Origin: Oscillospiraceae bacterium
GTDB taxonomy: Bacteria > Bacillota > Clostridia > Oscillospirales > CAG-272
Direction of reading: 5' to 3'
NCBI GenBank assembly: GCA_015064735.1
Contig: SVRP01000012.1
Coordinates: 1-64,000, forward strand
Length of the DNA: 64,000 nucleotides
Below, piece after piece: positions 45,391 through 56,200 of the stretch. Positions within the stretch are counted from its first letter, which is position 1. Each line of letters begins with the position of its first letter. Made by a program: the position numbers and the translations under genes. The notes beneath the pieces are model-generated. The model had not been told where the DNA came from, did no database searches, and saw only the letters and a list, made by a program, of their open reading frames with translations.

Positions 45391-48300
45391 ATGGTCAACG
45401 TAAAAGAACAGAAGCTTGGTCAAAACACGAGAATGAGCTTTGCAAAGTCAAAGTTTTCTTGTGAACTTCCCAACCTGGTCGAGGTCCAGACAAAATCCTT
45501 TAAGTGGTTTTTGGAGGAGGGTCTTATGGAGGTGCTTCGCGACGTATCTCCCATAACCGACCACTCGGAAAATCTCGTAATCGAATTTGTGTCCTATTCT
45601 ATCGACCAAAAGCCTAAGTACACGGTAGAGGAATGTAAGGAGAGAGATGCAAACTATGCGGCTCCCCTTAAGGTCAACGTTCGTCTTACCAATAAGGCAA
45701 CGGGCGAGGTTAAGCAGACAGACATCTTTATGGGTGATTTTCCCATAATGACCGAAACCGGAACCTTTGTTATAAACGGAGCGGAGAGAGTTATCGTATC
45801 TCAGATAATCCGTTCTCCCGGTATGTACTATGAGGATGATATTGACAAGACCGGTAAGGAGACCTATACCGCAACGGTCATCCCCTACAGAGGCGCATGG
45901 ATCGAATACGAGGTAGACGCAAGCGGCGTTATGTACGTTCGTATAGATAAGACCCGTAAGCTTCCCTTGACTATGTTTATCAGAGCTCTCGGCATTGAGA
46001 CGAGGGAGGATATATACAGTCTCTTTGGAGAGGAGGAGCTTCTCACCACCACCTTTGAAAAGGACGAGAGTGAGGTCCTTGCTCAGCACAACAATTCCAC
46101 TCCCGGAATTGAGGCTCTCCGCGAGATATACAAGAAGCTCCGTCCCGGTGAGCCCGCGCTTATAGAGTCGGCTCAGACCCTTATCCACAACTATTTCTTT
46201 GACGCAAAGAGATACAATATAGCAAACGTAGGACGTTATAAGTTTGATAAGAAGCTCGCTATTCACGCGAGAATCAGAGGACACGTTCTTGCAGAGGATG
46301 CTGTCAGCCCCATTACAGGTGAGGTCCTCTTCGAGAAGGGCACTCTCATTGACGGTGAAAAGGCATTCGCTATTGAGGATGCGGGTATCAACAACGTAAG
46401 CATAACTCTTGATAACGGAGAGGTTATCAAGGTATTCTCCAATAACACCATTATGCCCGAAAAGCTTCTCGGCTACGACCTTAAGGATTGCGGAGCAAGC
46501 GAGAAGGTGAGAATTTCCGTTCTTCTTGAGATCATTGAGCAGTGCGGAACCGATGCCGATGCAGTAAAGGCTATGGCAAAGGAAAGAATGGCAGAGCTTT
46601 GCCCCAAGCACATAACCAAGGACGATATTTTCGCGTCCATCAACTATATGCTTAACCTCGTTAAGGGAGTAGGCACGGTTGACGATATTGACCATCTCGG
46701 AAACCGCCGTATCCGTTCTGTAGGCGAGCAGCTCCAGAACCAGCTCCGTATCGGATTTACCCGTATGGACAAGATAGTTAAGGAGAGAATGACCATTCAG
46801 GATAACGAAAAGCTTACCCCCAGCGCGCTTATTAACATTAAGCCCGTAACCACAGTTATCCGTGAATTCTTCGGCTCATCTCAGCTCTCCCAGTTTATGG
46901 ACCAGAACAATCCCTTGGCAGAGCTTACCCATAAGAGAAGACTTTCCGCTCTCGGTCCCGGAGGACTTTCAAGAGAGCGTGCATCCTTCGACGTCCGAGA
47001 CGTACACTACACCCACTACGGTCGTATGTGTCCTATCGAGACCCCCGAAGGACCTAACATCGGTCTTATCTCTTACCTTACTACCTACGCAAAAATCAAT
47101 GATTACGGCTTTATTGAGGCTCCCTACCGTAGGATAGACAAGACTACGGGAAGAGTTACCGATGAGGTTGTATATATGACAGCCGATAAGGAAGATAAGT
47201 ATATTATCGTTCCCGCAAGCGAAAAGCTTGACGATAACGGCTATTTCGTAAACGAAAGAGTTACAGCAAGAGACAGAGGAGAGTTCGTTGAGAAGACCCC
47301 CTTCGAGGTTGACTTCATGGACATCTCTCCCAAGATGGTAGTATCCGTTGCTACGGCAATGATCCCCTTCCTTGAAAACGACGATAACTCCCGTGCGCTC
47401 ATGGGATCTAACATGCAGAAGCAGGCAGTTCCGCTGATGGTTACCGACAGTCCTATCGTTGGTACCGGTATGGAATACCGCGCTGCGGTTGACTCGGGTG
47501 TCGTTATAGTTGCAAAGAACTCAGGCGTGGTTGAAAAGGTTGATGCAACCAGCATAGTTATAGCCTGCGAGGACGGACATAAGGATTCCTACGAGCTTAT
47601 CAAGTTTAAGAAGACCAACCAGGGAACCTGCTTTAACCAGAGACCTGTTGTTAAGCTTGGGGACGTAATAGCCGAGGGACAGGTGATTGCGGACGGACCC
47701 GCTACCAGTAACGGCGAAATCTCTCTCGGTAAGAACGCCCTTATCGGATTTATGACCTGGGAGGGTTATAACTACGAGGACGCGGTTCTTCTTAATGAAA
47801 GACTTGTAAGAGATGACGTTTATACGTCTCTCCATATAGAAGAGCAGACTATAGAAGCGAGAGACACGAAGCTCGGACCGGAGGAAATCACCCGTGAGAT
47901 TCCCAACGTTGGTGAGGATGCACTTAAGAACCTCAACAACGAGGGTATCGTAAAGAAGGGTACCGAGGTAAGAGCAGGCGATATACTTGTAGGTAAGATC
48001 ACTCCCAAGGGAGAGACCGAGCTTACCGCTGAGGAAAGACTTCTCCGCGCTATATTCGGTGAGAAGGCAAGAGAGGTAAGAGATACGTCTCTCCGTCTGC
48101 CTCACGGTGAGTCTGGTATAGTAGTCGACGTTAAGGTGTTCTCTCACGAGAACAACGACGATATTCCCGCAGGAACAAACAAGGTGGTCCGCGTATATAT
48201 CGCGCAGAAGAGAAAGATATCTGTGGGAGACAAGATGGCAGGACGCCACGGAAATAAGGGTGTCGTTTCCCGCATTATGCCTCCCGAGGATATGCCTTTC

Positions 48301-49281
48301 CTTGCTGACGGTACACCCCTTGATATAGTTCTTAACCCTCTGGGCGTTCCTTCACGTATGAATATCGGTCAGGTTCTTGAGGTGCACCTCGGTATTGCAT
48401 CGAGAAAGCTTGGCTGGAAGATAATGACTCCTGTATTTGACGGCGCAAACGAGAAGGAAATCGTTGAGTGTCTCCGTATGGCAGGACATTGCAGAAAGAT
48501 TCTTCCCGGTGAAAACGTTAACGGTAAAGAGCTCTTCCTTGAGACCGAGGATGAAAACGGAAAGAAGGATCTCGTTCTTATTACTCCCGAGCAGAGAGCA
48601 AACGAAGAGGAAATGGCTGCCCTTCACGAGACCGGCAAGGTTCGCGTAATTGACGGTAAGACCATTCTTTATGACGGAAGAACGGGTGAGCCCTTCGATA
48701 ACCCCGTAACCGTGGGTATCATGTACTACCTCAAGCTCCATCACCTGGTTGACGATAAGATTCACGCACGTTCGAACGGTCCTTACTCTCTCGTAACTCA
48801 GCAGCCTCTCGGCGGTAAAGCGCAGTTTGGCGGTCAGCGTTTCGGAGAAATGGAAGTTTGGGCACTTGAGGCATACGGTGCAGCTTATACACTTCAGGAA
48901 ATACTCACCGTTAAGTCCGACGACATCAACGGACGCCGCAAGGCTTATGAGGCAATTATCAAGGGACAGAATATTCCTACTCCCGGTGTTCCCGAATCCT
49001 TTAAGGTTATGGTTAAGGAACTCCAGTCCTTGGCACTCGATATCAAGGTACTTGACAAGAACGGAGAGGAGATTCAGCTTTCTACTCTTTGCAACGACGA
49101 TGACGTAACTCCTTACTCCAATAAGGCGGCTGAGGCACTGCTTGAGGAGAGCAATATTGCCAACGAAGAAGAGCTTGACGAGAACTTCCTTATTGAGGAA
49201 GCTGACGACGGACTTGACGATCTCGGTCTTGGCGATCTCTTTGGCGACGAATTTGCCGACGAAAACGATGATAATATATAA
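45391..49281 (+). CDS. rpoB: RNA polymerase beta subunit
   Basis: 1296 residues from ATG 45391; the open frame runs seven codons further upstream, but GGAG at 45376-45379 fits the ATG. Marks: the rifampicin region [25 protein letters not shown]..., [25 protein letters not shown], the [20 protein letters not shown] block, and [31 protein letters not shown]. In the rifampicin pocket the key Asp, His and Ser are wild type, so it should be sensitive. The C-terminus is acidic ([20 protein letters not shown]). It overlaps no other gene and precedes rpoC by 15 bases. Confidence 0.98.
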   Translation: MVNVKEQKLGQNTRMSFAKSKFSCELPNLVEVQTKSFKWFLEEGLMEVLRDVSPITDHSENLVIEFVSYSIDQKPKYTVEECKERDANYAAPLKVNVRLTNKATGEVKQTDIFMGDFPIMTETGTFVINGAERVIVSQIIRSPGMYYEDDIDKTGKETYTATVIPYRGAWIEYEVDASGVMYVRIDKTRKLPLTMFIRALGIETREDIYSLFGEEELLTTTFEKDESEVLAQHNNSTPGIEALREIYKKLRPGEPALIESAQTLIHNYFFDAKRYNIANVGRYKFDKKLAIHARIRGHVLAEDAVSPITGEVLFEKGTLIDGEKAFAIEDAGINNVSITLDNGEVIKVFSNNTIMPEKLLGYDLKDCGASEKVRISVLLEIIEQCGTDADAVKAMAKERMAELCPKHITKDDIFASINYMLNLVKGVGTVDDIDHLGNRRIRSVGEQLQNQLRIGFTRMDKIVKERMTIQDNEKLTPSALINIKPVTTVIREFFGSSQLSQFMDQNNPLAELTHKRRLSALGPGGLSRERASFDVRDVHYTHYGRMCPIETPEGPNIGLISYLTTYAKINDYGFIEAPYRRIDKTTGRVTDEVVYMTADKEDKYIIVPASEKLDDNGYFVNERVTARDRGEFVEKTPFEVDFMDISPKMVVSVATAMIPFLENDDNSRALMGSNMQKQAVPLMVTDSPIVGTGMEYRAAVDSGVVIVAKNSGVVEKVDATSIVIACEDGHKDSYELIKFKKTNQGTCFNQRPVVKLGDVIAEGQVIADGPATSNGEISLGKNALIGFMTWEGYNYEDAVLLNERLVRDDVYTSLHIEEQTIEARDTKLGPEEITREIPNVGEDALKNLNNEGIVKKGTEVRAGDILVGKITPKGETELTAEERLLRAIFGEKAREVRDTSLRLPHGESGIVVDVKVFSHENNDDIPAGTNKVVRVYIAQKRKISVGDKMAGRHGNKGVVSRIMPPEDMPFLADGTPLDIVLNPLGVPSRMNIGQVLEVHLGIASRKLGWKIMTPVFDGANEKEIVECLRMAGHCRKILPGENVNGKELFLETEDENGKKDLVLITPEQRANEEEMAALHETGKVRVIDGKTILYDGRTGEPFDNPVTVGIMYYLKLHHLVDDKIHARSNGPYSLVTQQPLGGKAQFGGQRFGEMEVWALEAYGAAYTLQEILTVKSDDINGRRKAYEAIIKGQNIPTPGVPESFKVMVKELQSLALDIKVLDKNGEEIQLSTLCNDDDVTPYSNKAAEALLEESNIANEEELDENFLIEEADDGLDDLGLGDLFGDEFADENDDNI

Positions 49282-49296
49282 TGAAGGAGAACAGCT

Positions 49297-52200
49297 ATGG
49301 AACGTAATGAATTTGATTCAATAAAAATAGGTCTGGCATCTCCGGATATGATCAGAGAGTGGTCTTACGGCGAGGTAACTAAGCCTGAGACTATTAATTA
49401 CAGAACTCTTAAGGCAGAGATTGGCGGCTTGTTCTGCGAGCGTATCTTTGGACCTACCAAGGACGGCGCTTGTATGTGCGGAAAGTATAAGAATTCCCAC
49501 AACAAGGAGCCCCATAAATGCGAAAAGTGCGGAGTTGACGTAACCACGAAGAAGGTCCGCCGTGAGAGAATGGGACACATAGAGCTTGCTGCTCCCGTAT
49601 CTCATATCTGGTACTTTAAGGCCATCCCTTCGAGAATGGCATTGGTTCTCGATATGTCTCCCAAGCACCTTGAGAGGGTTCTCTATTTCTCGGATTACGT
49701 AGTACTTGATCCCGGTCATACTCCTCTTACCAAGAAGACCGTACTTGATGAAACACAGTATCAGGAAAACTATAATTACTATAAAAACGACTTCCGTGTC
49801 GGTATGGGAGCTGCTGCTATTAAAGAGCTTCTTGCCGATATAGATATCGAGCAGCTCTCCGCAGAGCTTAAGAACGAGCTTCTTGTTACCACGGGACAGA
49901 AAAAGACCCGTATAATCAAGAGACTTGAAGTTGTTGAGGCTTTCAGAAAGTCGGGCAATAAGCTTGAATGGATGATACTTGACGTAGTACCCGTTCTTCC
50001 TCCCGATATCCGTCCTATGGTACAGCTTGACGGTGGACGCTTTGCTTCCTCTGACCTTAACGAGCTCTACAGAAGAGTTATTACAAGAAATAACCGTCTT
50101 AAGAAGATGATAGAAATACGCGCTCCCCAGATGATGGTAAACAACGAGATGCGTATGCTTCAGGAAGCAGTCGACTCCCTTATAGATAACGGAAGAAGAG
50201 GAAAGCCGGTAACCGGACCCTCCAACCGTCCTCTTAAGTCTCTTTCCGAGATGCTCAGAGGTAAGCAGGGACGCTTCCGTCAGAACCTTCTCGGTAAGCG
50301 TGTTGACTATTCCGGACGTTCGGTTATCGTCGTAGGTCCTTCTCTTAAGATCTATCAGTGCGGACTTCCTAAGGAAATGGCTCTTGAGCTTTTCAAGCCC
50401 TTCGTTGTTAAGAGACTTGAGGAGATGCAGAGAGTTCCCGGCGTAAAGGACGCTCTTAAGAAGATCGAAAAGGCACACGAGAACCCCTGTGTATGGGACG
50501 CTCTTGAAAACGTAATTAAGGAACATCCCGTTCTTCTTAACCGTGCGCCTACACTTCACAGACTTTCAATTCAGGCATTCGAGCCTGTCCTTGTAGAAGG
50601 TAGAGCAATAAAGCTTCACCCCCTCGTATGTACTGCGTTTAACGCGGACTTCGACGGAGACCAGATGCCTGTTCACGTACCTCTTTCGGCAGAGGCTCAG
50701 GCAGAGGCGAGATTCCTTATGCTCTCGGCTAATAACCTCTTGAAGCCTATGGACGGACGCGCAGTTGCGGTTCCTTCTCAGGATATGATCCTCGGTTCTT
50801 ACTACCTTACAATGGATAAGGCAGGAGAGCCCGGCGAGGGAAGAGCATTCCGTGATTTCAACGAGGCGATGATGGCTTATGCTAACGGCGCTCTCGGACT
50901 TCACGCTCCCATTAAGGTTCGTGTAACCAAGGAGATAAACGGAGAAAAGAAGACCAAGCTCATAAACGCTACTCTCGGACGCCTTATATTCAACGCTCCT
51001 ATTCCTCAGGACCTTGGAATTATCAAGAGAGAGACCGAGGACGATATGTTCGAGCTTGAGATCCAGAAGGTCGTTAAGAAGAAGGAGCTCGGTCAGATGA
51101 TCGACCTCTGTATCAAGCAGCACGGATTTGCAATCTGTGCGGAAATGCTTGATAATATCAAGGAAATGGGCTATAAGTACTCTACGAGAGCTTCCTTCTC
51201 TATCTCGGTATACGATATGACTATACCTAAGGAGAAGAAGGGCTTCATAGATGCGGCTCAGCAGAAGGTAGATGCTATCAATGCGTGCTATAACGAGGGT
51301 CTCCTTACCAACGACGAGCGTTACAACAACGTAATCAAGGTTTGGGAAAAGACCACCAACGAAGTAACCGATGCCCTCCAGAAGGGATTCGACGCATATA
51401 ACCCGATCAAGATAATGTCTGATTCGGGAGCCCGCGGATCTATCGCGCAGATGCGTCAGCTTGCCGGAATGCGCGGACTTATGTTTGCTACTAACGGTAA
51501 GACCATCGAGCTTCCTATTAAATCCAACTTCCGTGAAGGACTTAATATCCTTGAGTACTTCATGGGTGCAAAGGGATCCCGTAAGTCCCTGTCCGATACG
51601 GCGCTTCGTACGGCAGACTCGGGATACCTTACAAGACGTCTCGTTGATGTTTCTCAGGACGTTATCGTCCGTGAAGAAAAGTGCGATACCACAAAGGGCG
51701 CATGGGTTGAAAAGATCATCGACGAGAACAACGGAACTGTCCTTGAGCCTCTCGCAGACAGAATCGTAGGCAGATATACCATAGGTGCTGTACAGAACCC
51801 TGTAACCGGTGAGGTTATCGTTGGCGACGACGAGCTTATCAGCGACGAGCAGGCAGCGGCTATCGTAAATGCGGGAATCGAAAAGGTATATATCAGAACG
51901 GCTATCCAGTGCCATGCAAAGCGCGGAATTTGCGCTCGCTGCTACGGCGCGGACCTTGCTTCGGGTAACCCTGTTAAGGTCGGAGAGGCAGTTGGTATTA
52001 TCGCGGCTCAGTCTATCGGTGAGCCCGGTACACAGCTTACCATGCGTACCTTCCACTCGGGCGGTGTCGCAGGTTCCGATATTACCCAGGGTCTTCCCAG
52101 AGTTGAAGAGCTCTTTGAGGCAAGAACCCCCAAGAAGACCTCTGTTCTTGCCGAAACGGCAGGAACCGTTATGGAGGTTCTTCCCGGAGATATGCCCAAC

Positions 52201-52905
52201 ACCTACTTTGTAGATGTACGCGCGGCTGATTCCGACATGACTGTACGCCATAATATTCCCTTTGGAAAGAGAGTTCTCGTTAAGGAGGGTCAGGCAGTCA
52301 ATAAGGGAGATTCCCTTACCGACGGAAGCAAGTCTCCTGCTGATATCATGAGAATATTCGATAATCCCAACGATATCAACGACAGAGAAGCCCTTGATAA
52401 GGTATATGAGTACATTATCAAGGAAACCCAGAAGGTTTACCGTTCGCAGTCCTGTAACGTAAATGATAAGCATATCGAAATAATTGCCCGTCAGATGACG
52501 AGAAAGATCAGAATCTTCGATAACGGAGATACCGATCTCCTTGAGGATTCTCTCGTTGATATGACCGAATTCGAGGAAGAAAACAACAAGATAGAGGCAA
52601 GAATTGAAGCAGGCGAGATCGATCTCCGCCGCGCTGAAGGAAAGCCCATCCTCCTCGGAATCACTAAGGCAGCGCTCCAGACAGAGTCCTTCCTTTCCGC
52701 GGCATCCTTCCAGGAGACCACCAAGGTTCTTACCGAGGCGGCTATCAGAGGTAAGGTTGACCGTCTTGTAGGACTTAAGGAGAACGTAATCATCGGTAAG
52801 CTCATTCCCGCAGGAACGGGCATGGATTGCTACCATAACGTTGACGTTGTGGAGACCGAGAATGCAGAATCCACAGATGCTGCAACCGAAGAAATTGCAG
52901 GCTGA
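49297..52905 (+). CDS. rpoC: RNA polymerase beta-prime subunit
   Basis: 1202 residues. The zinc-binding domain at the N-terminus reads CMCGKYKNS...CEKCGVDVT. The active-centre block is [16 protein letters not shown], with the three Mg-holding aspartates at D451, D453 and D455. The next-but-two residue is Pro458, where most bacteria have Ala. The bridge helix region and the trigger loop ([15 protein letters not shown]) are normal. It follows rpoB with AAGGAGAACAGCT as ribosome site, and is closed by a terminator. No L7Ae-like gene or str operon follows, unlike in most Firmicutes. Confidence 0.98.
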   Translation: MERNEFDSIKIGLASPDMIREWSYGEVTKPETINYRTLKAEIGGLFCERIFGPTKDGACMCGKYKNSHNKEPHKCEKCGVDVTTKKVRRERMGHIELAAPVSHIWYFKAIPSRMALVLDMSPKHLERVLYFSDYVVLDPGHTPLTKKTVLDETQYQENYNYYKNDFRVGMGAAAIKELLADIDIEQLSAELKNELLVTTGQKKTRIIKRLEVVEAFRKSGNKLEWMILDVVPVLPPDIRPMVQLDGGRFASSDLNELYRRVITRNNRLKKMIEIRAPQMMVNNEMRMLQEAVDSLIDNGRRGKPVTGPSNRPLKSLSEMLRGKQGRFRQNLLGKRVDYSGRSVIVVGPSLKIYQCGLPKEMALELFKPFVVKRLEEMQRVPGVKDALKKIEKAHENPCVWDALENVIKEHPVLLNRAPTLHRLSIQAFEPVLVEGRAIKLHPLVCTAFNADFDGDQMPVHVPLSAEAQAEARFLMLSANNLLKPMDGRAVAVPSQDMILGSYYLTMDKAGEPGEGRAFRDFNEAMMAYANGALGLHAPIKVRVTKEINGEKKTKLINATLGRLIFNAPIPQDLGIIKRETEDDMFELEIQKVVKKKELGQMIDLCIKQHGFAICAEMLDNIKEMGYKYSTRASFSISVYDMTIPKEKKGFIDAAQQKVDAINACYNEGLLTNDERYNNVIKVWEKTTNEVTDALQKGFDAYNPIKIMSDSGARGSIAQMRQLAGMRGLMFATNGKTIELPIKSNFREGLNILEYFMGAKGSRKSLSDTALRTADSGYLTRRLVDVSQDVIVREEKCDTTKGAWVEKIIDENNGTVLEPLADRIVGRYTIGAVQNPVTGEVIVGDDELISDEQAAAIVNAGIEKVYIRTAIQCHAKRGICARCYGADLASGNPVKVGEAVGIIAAQSIGEPGTQLTMRTFHSGGVAGSDITQGLPRVEELFEARTPKKTSVLAETAGTVMEVLPGDMPNTYFVDVRAADSDMTVRHNIPFGKRVLVKEGQAVNKGDSLTDGSKSPADIMRIFDNPNDINDREALDKVYEYIIKETQKVYRSQSCNVNDKHIEIIARQMTRKIRIFDNGDTDLLEDSLVDMTEFEEENNKIEARIEAGEIDLRRAEGKPILLGITKAALQTESFLSAASFQETTKVLTEAAIRGKVDRLVGLKENVIIGKLIPAGTGMDCYHNVDVVETENAESTDAATEEIAG

Positions 52906-52940
52906 GTCATTCGGCGCAGACTAAAAAACGTACCCAATAA

Positions 52941-52990
52941 CAAGGAAGCTGCTTTTGCTACCGTAAAACAGTAGCAAAAGCGGCTTTTTT
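52941..52990 (+). terminator. Terminator of rpoBC
   Basis: The stem GCTGCTTTTGCTAC/GTAGCAAAAGCGGC with a CGTAAAACA loop is followed by TTTTTT. It resembles the ftsZ terminator at 37018 in sequence (GCTTTTGCTA). Confidence 0.9.
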
Positions 52991-53011
52991 ACGTGTATAA
53001 TTCAAATGGTC

Positions 53012-53040
53012 TTGACATTTATATACAGTTATGGTACAAT
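53012..53040 (+). promoter_or_regulatory. Strong sigma-A promoter of the 32-codon ORF
   Basis: TTGACA, 17 bases, TACAAT; predicted start near 53047. It comes directly after the rpoBC terminator, so it is an independent unit. Confidence 0.85.
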
Positions 53041-53073
53041 AAGATTGTAGAATAACGAAAAGGGGTTGGCGTT

Positions 53074-53172
53074 ATGTCAAAGAACAGATACGGTCTGTTG
53101 GATATAGGTCGGATAGATAGACACGTAATGCGTAGTCTGTCTCCTTTTGTGCGGCTACTTATGAGAATTTAA
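53074..53172 (+). CDS. Short ORF (32 codons), possible leader peptide
   Basis: The ATG follows AAAAGGGGTTGGCGTT. The product begins MSKNRYGLLDIGRIDRH and ends SLSPFVRLLMRI; it is basic with no membrane segment. The TAA stop lies in the first arm of a terminator hairpin at 53171-53219, so a ribosome at the end of the ORF would prevent hairpin folding. Together with the strong promoter this looks like a ribosome-mediated attenuator, or else a small independent transcript. The arginine- and leucine-rich codons (CGG, CTA) differ from the usage of the neighbouring core genes, which hints at transfer. No homologue can be named. It could control the lipoprotein gene that begins 78 bases later. Confidence 0.55.
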   Translation: MSKNRYGLLDIGRIDRHVMRSLSPFVRLLMRI

Positions 53173-53219
53173 GCCATTCACAAGGGCGCTTTGTGCGTTC
53201 TTAGCTGAATGGCTTTTTG
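53171..53219 (+). terminator. Two-storey terminator overlapping the short ORF stop
   Basis: The outer stem AAGCCATTCA (53171-53180) pairs with TGAATGGCTT (53206-53215). The inner stem AAGGGCGC pairs with GCGTTCTT using two G-U pairs. A TTTTTG tail follows. Confidence 0.85.
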
Positions 53220-53250
53220 CTATTAGAAAATATTTCTTAAGGAGGAAAAT

Positions 53251-56200
53251 ATGAAAAGAAAAATCTTATCTTTTGCACTTGCTATTGTAATGATTTTATC
53301 AGTGCTTGCAATATTGAGTTCATGCGATGATAAATCAGCAAACAATACCGCAACAAGTGCGCCTGAAACAACGGCGGGAGCGCAAAAGCTGACGGCGCCT
53401 ACAGTAACGCTTACGGGAAACGTAGCAACATGGGAGGCGAACCCCAATGCGGATAAATTTGAAATCAGCATCGGAGGAGACCTTTCCTACGTTGAAAATA
53501 CTGTTACAAGCAAAACACTTGCAAACGGACAGACCTTTAAGGTAAGAGCCGTAGGCGATGGCAACAAATATACTACCAGCGATTGGAGTAACAGTGTAAT
53601 TTATACCGACGGGTCGACTGTTATAACCCCCAACAAATTGTCCGCTCCCATCGTATCTATATCAAGCAGCGGACTTGCCTCGTGGAATGCGGTGCCGGGT
53701 GCGGTTGGATACTCGTATAAGATTAACGGAGCGGGAGAGACTGTTATCAACGAGACCTCCGTTCAGCTTTTGAATGGACAGAATATTTCGGTAAAGGCTG
53801 TTGGAGACGGTATAAATAATGCCGACAGCGATTACAGTGCTTCGCAGACTTACACGGCAGGCACTCCCACACCTCAACCTACAAAGCTCGGTGCGCCTAT
53901 CGTAACAATTTCAAGTACAGGTCTTGCAAGCTGGACGGCGGTAGCAAACGCAAGCAGCTATGTTTACAAGATCAACGGCGGTGCGGGAACTCCAATAACG
54001 GCAACCTCCGTACAGCTTACCGATGGTCAGAGCATCGTTGTAAAAGCGGTTGGCGACGGAACGAACTACACCGACGGTGATTATAGTGCTTCCAAGACCT
54101 ATACGGTAGGTTCTGTTACTCCTTCGGGAGAAGCTCCAACATATCTCGGTATATTCGCATCTAATAACGAACCTTCTCAGGCAGACGGATTCCCCGGCGC
54201 GTTCGCTGTTCGTCCGATGATGATGTCGTACAGAATGATGCGTGCAGGAAGTTATCGTCGGTTTGGAACGGCACTTGATGAATATTTTGCAGATAGCAAT
54301 AATCATTTTAATGCTAACTTCCCGACAGAATCCGAATATGAGATTTATTCAAGAGCCGGCGAAACCGTTTATATTCAGATTTGGCTCAACAATCCGAGTC
54401 AGCACACGATCCTTTCTTTGAAGCTGAACGGAACGAAATATCAGGTTGGCGGCGGTCTTTCTTCCTTCTTTGTCGAGGACAACGGACAGCATTATAACTG
54501 TATTTACGTTGCTGTAACCATTCCAAACGGCACATATACGGAAAAGACTTACACTGTTACGGATATTGAGTATATCGCAGATACCTATATCAACGCAGAC
54601 GGTACGGACGAATTTATGAACAATAACGATACCGTAAGCATCGGTCTGCCTTATAATGCCGAGAATCCTACAATATCCGATTTCAACCCCACATCTCTTA
54701 CAATGAATAGCTGCTCTGCAACACTTAACGTAGCGGATGCAAGCGGTCTCTTGAATTTGACCGGCGGTTGGCTCGGCATTGCCGTATATGACGGATATAA
54801 TATCGTAGCAAATCAAGGCCTTGTGATCGGCAACAATAGCGTGAGTGCAACAGGACTTGTGGAAAATACGGACTATTGGATTTATGTTTACCTGTATGCC
54901 GATCTTCACGACGGAAACGGCGTAACTGCCCATATTCTGTTTGAGCAGCATATACTCACTCCCGAGGCAATTACTGTCGGTGAAGTAAACGGAACTCTGC
55001 TTTACAATTCCGAAAAAGACGGATACTACGGCGCAATCAAGGTAAACACAACCTTGAATAGCAATACCGCAGAGTATATCAAGCTTGAAATACTTAAGGG
55101 AGATGAAGTAGTATATACCGATACAAACTTCAACGGAACTGCCACAGTTTCCGAAGGCATTTTGTGTGGAAACTCTTATCGTGTTCGTATATATTACAAG
55201 GATACCGAATACACGCAAGGAAAGTACATTGAGGAAAGTGCTTGGATAAACTATCTTGGTACTCCGTGGTATCAGAAAGCAGGCGTATATACCTTTGTAA
55301 ACGATGCGGTTTATTACTTCCAACTCAGCAACGGTGATGCAAATTACCCTGCAATTGATAGCTTTACCTTAAAGCTTTACAAAGAGGAAAGCGCAAGATG
55401 GGTTGCAAACGACGTGCTTTACATTCTCGAGCATCCTACGGCAATCGATGATCTGAACGCGCAGATCGACGTGCTTTTCGCTCAAATGAACGAACTGCCT
55501 CGCGGTGAAGAAATGGATGCCGTATACAACCAGATACAGGAGCTTCGAGCAATTCTTGCTCCGCTTGAGGACGCAAAATGGTATCTCGAAAACCGCGCAA
55601 ATAATAACACCGACATAGCTTATTGGCAAACCGAGGCAGCAAAGGGCAAGTATTACTACGAGTTTGAATATAACGGCACGGATACCGAGAAGGTATTTAA
55701 GGTCGGCAAATATTACTACGTGGTACTTGACGATGCTCTTACCTACGGAATCGGCGGTTTGGATATTGAAATCGAATACAAGTACGATAAGCAAGAGGGC
55801 GGCGCTTTGACAGAGGGTACTGTAAACGAAGGCATCAATCTTGACCGAGAGCTTACCAACCATTGGGTAGAGATGGAAAACGTAAGCTACTCCGACGGAA
55901 ATCTCACTTTGACTCTCTTTAACGAGCGTGACCACTGGACAGGTATAGGAGCGCCTTACGCGATCGGCTATGTTTACAAGGTCGAGGTAGATGGCAAGGT
56001 GCTTTATATCGACGAAAGCAAGCACGAATTCGATATCGACGAGACGGCTTGGTTTAATGAATATATACAGCTGATCAAGGCGGGTCAGAGCGTTGACGGT
56101 CTGATGGAAAAATACGTTTCCGATTATGAAAGCTCTTACACTATTCCCGTTGATGCTACGAAGCTTGAAGCCGGAAACCGAAATTTCGCTGTATCTATAA

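Noticed and set aside
46863-47020. Possible rifampicin-resistance substitutions in rpoB
   Set aside because: The key residues in [20 protein letters not shown] and LSALGPGG are wild type.
50566-52836. 756-codon antisense frame in rpoC
   Set aside because: It lies opposite a fully conserved gene, with low-complexity translation and no start signals.
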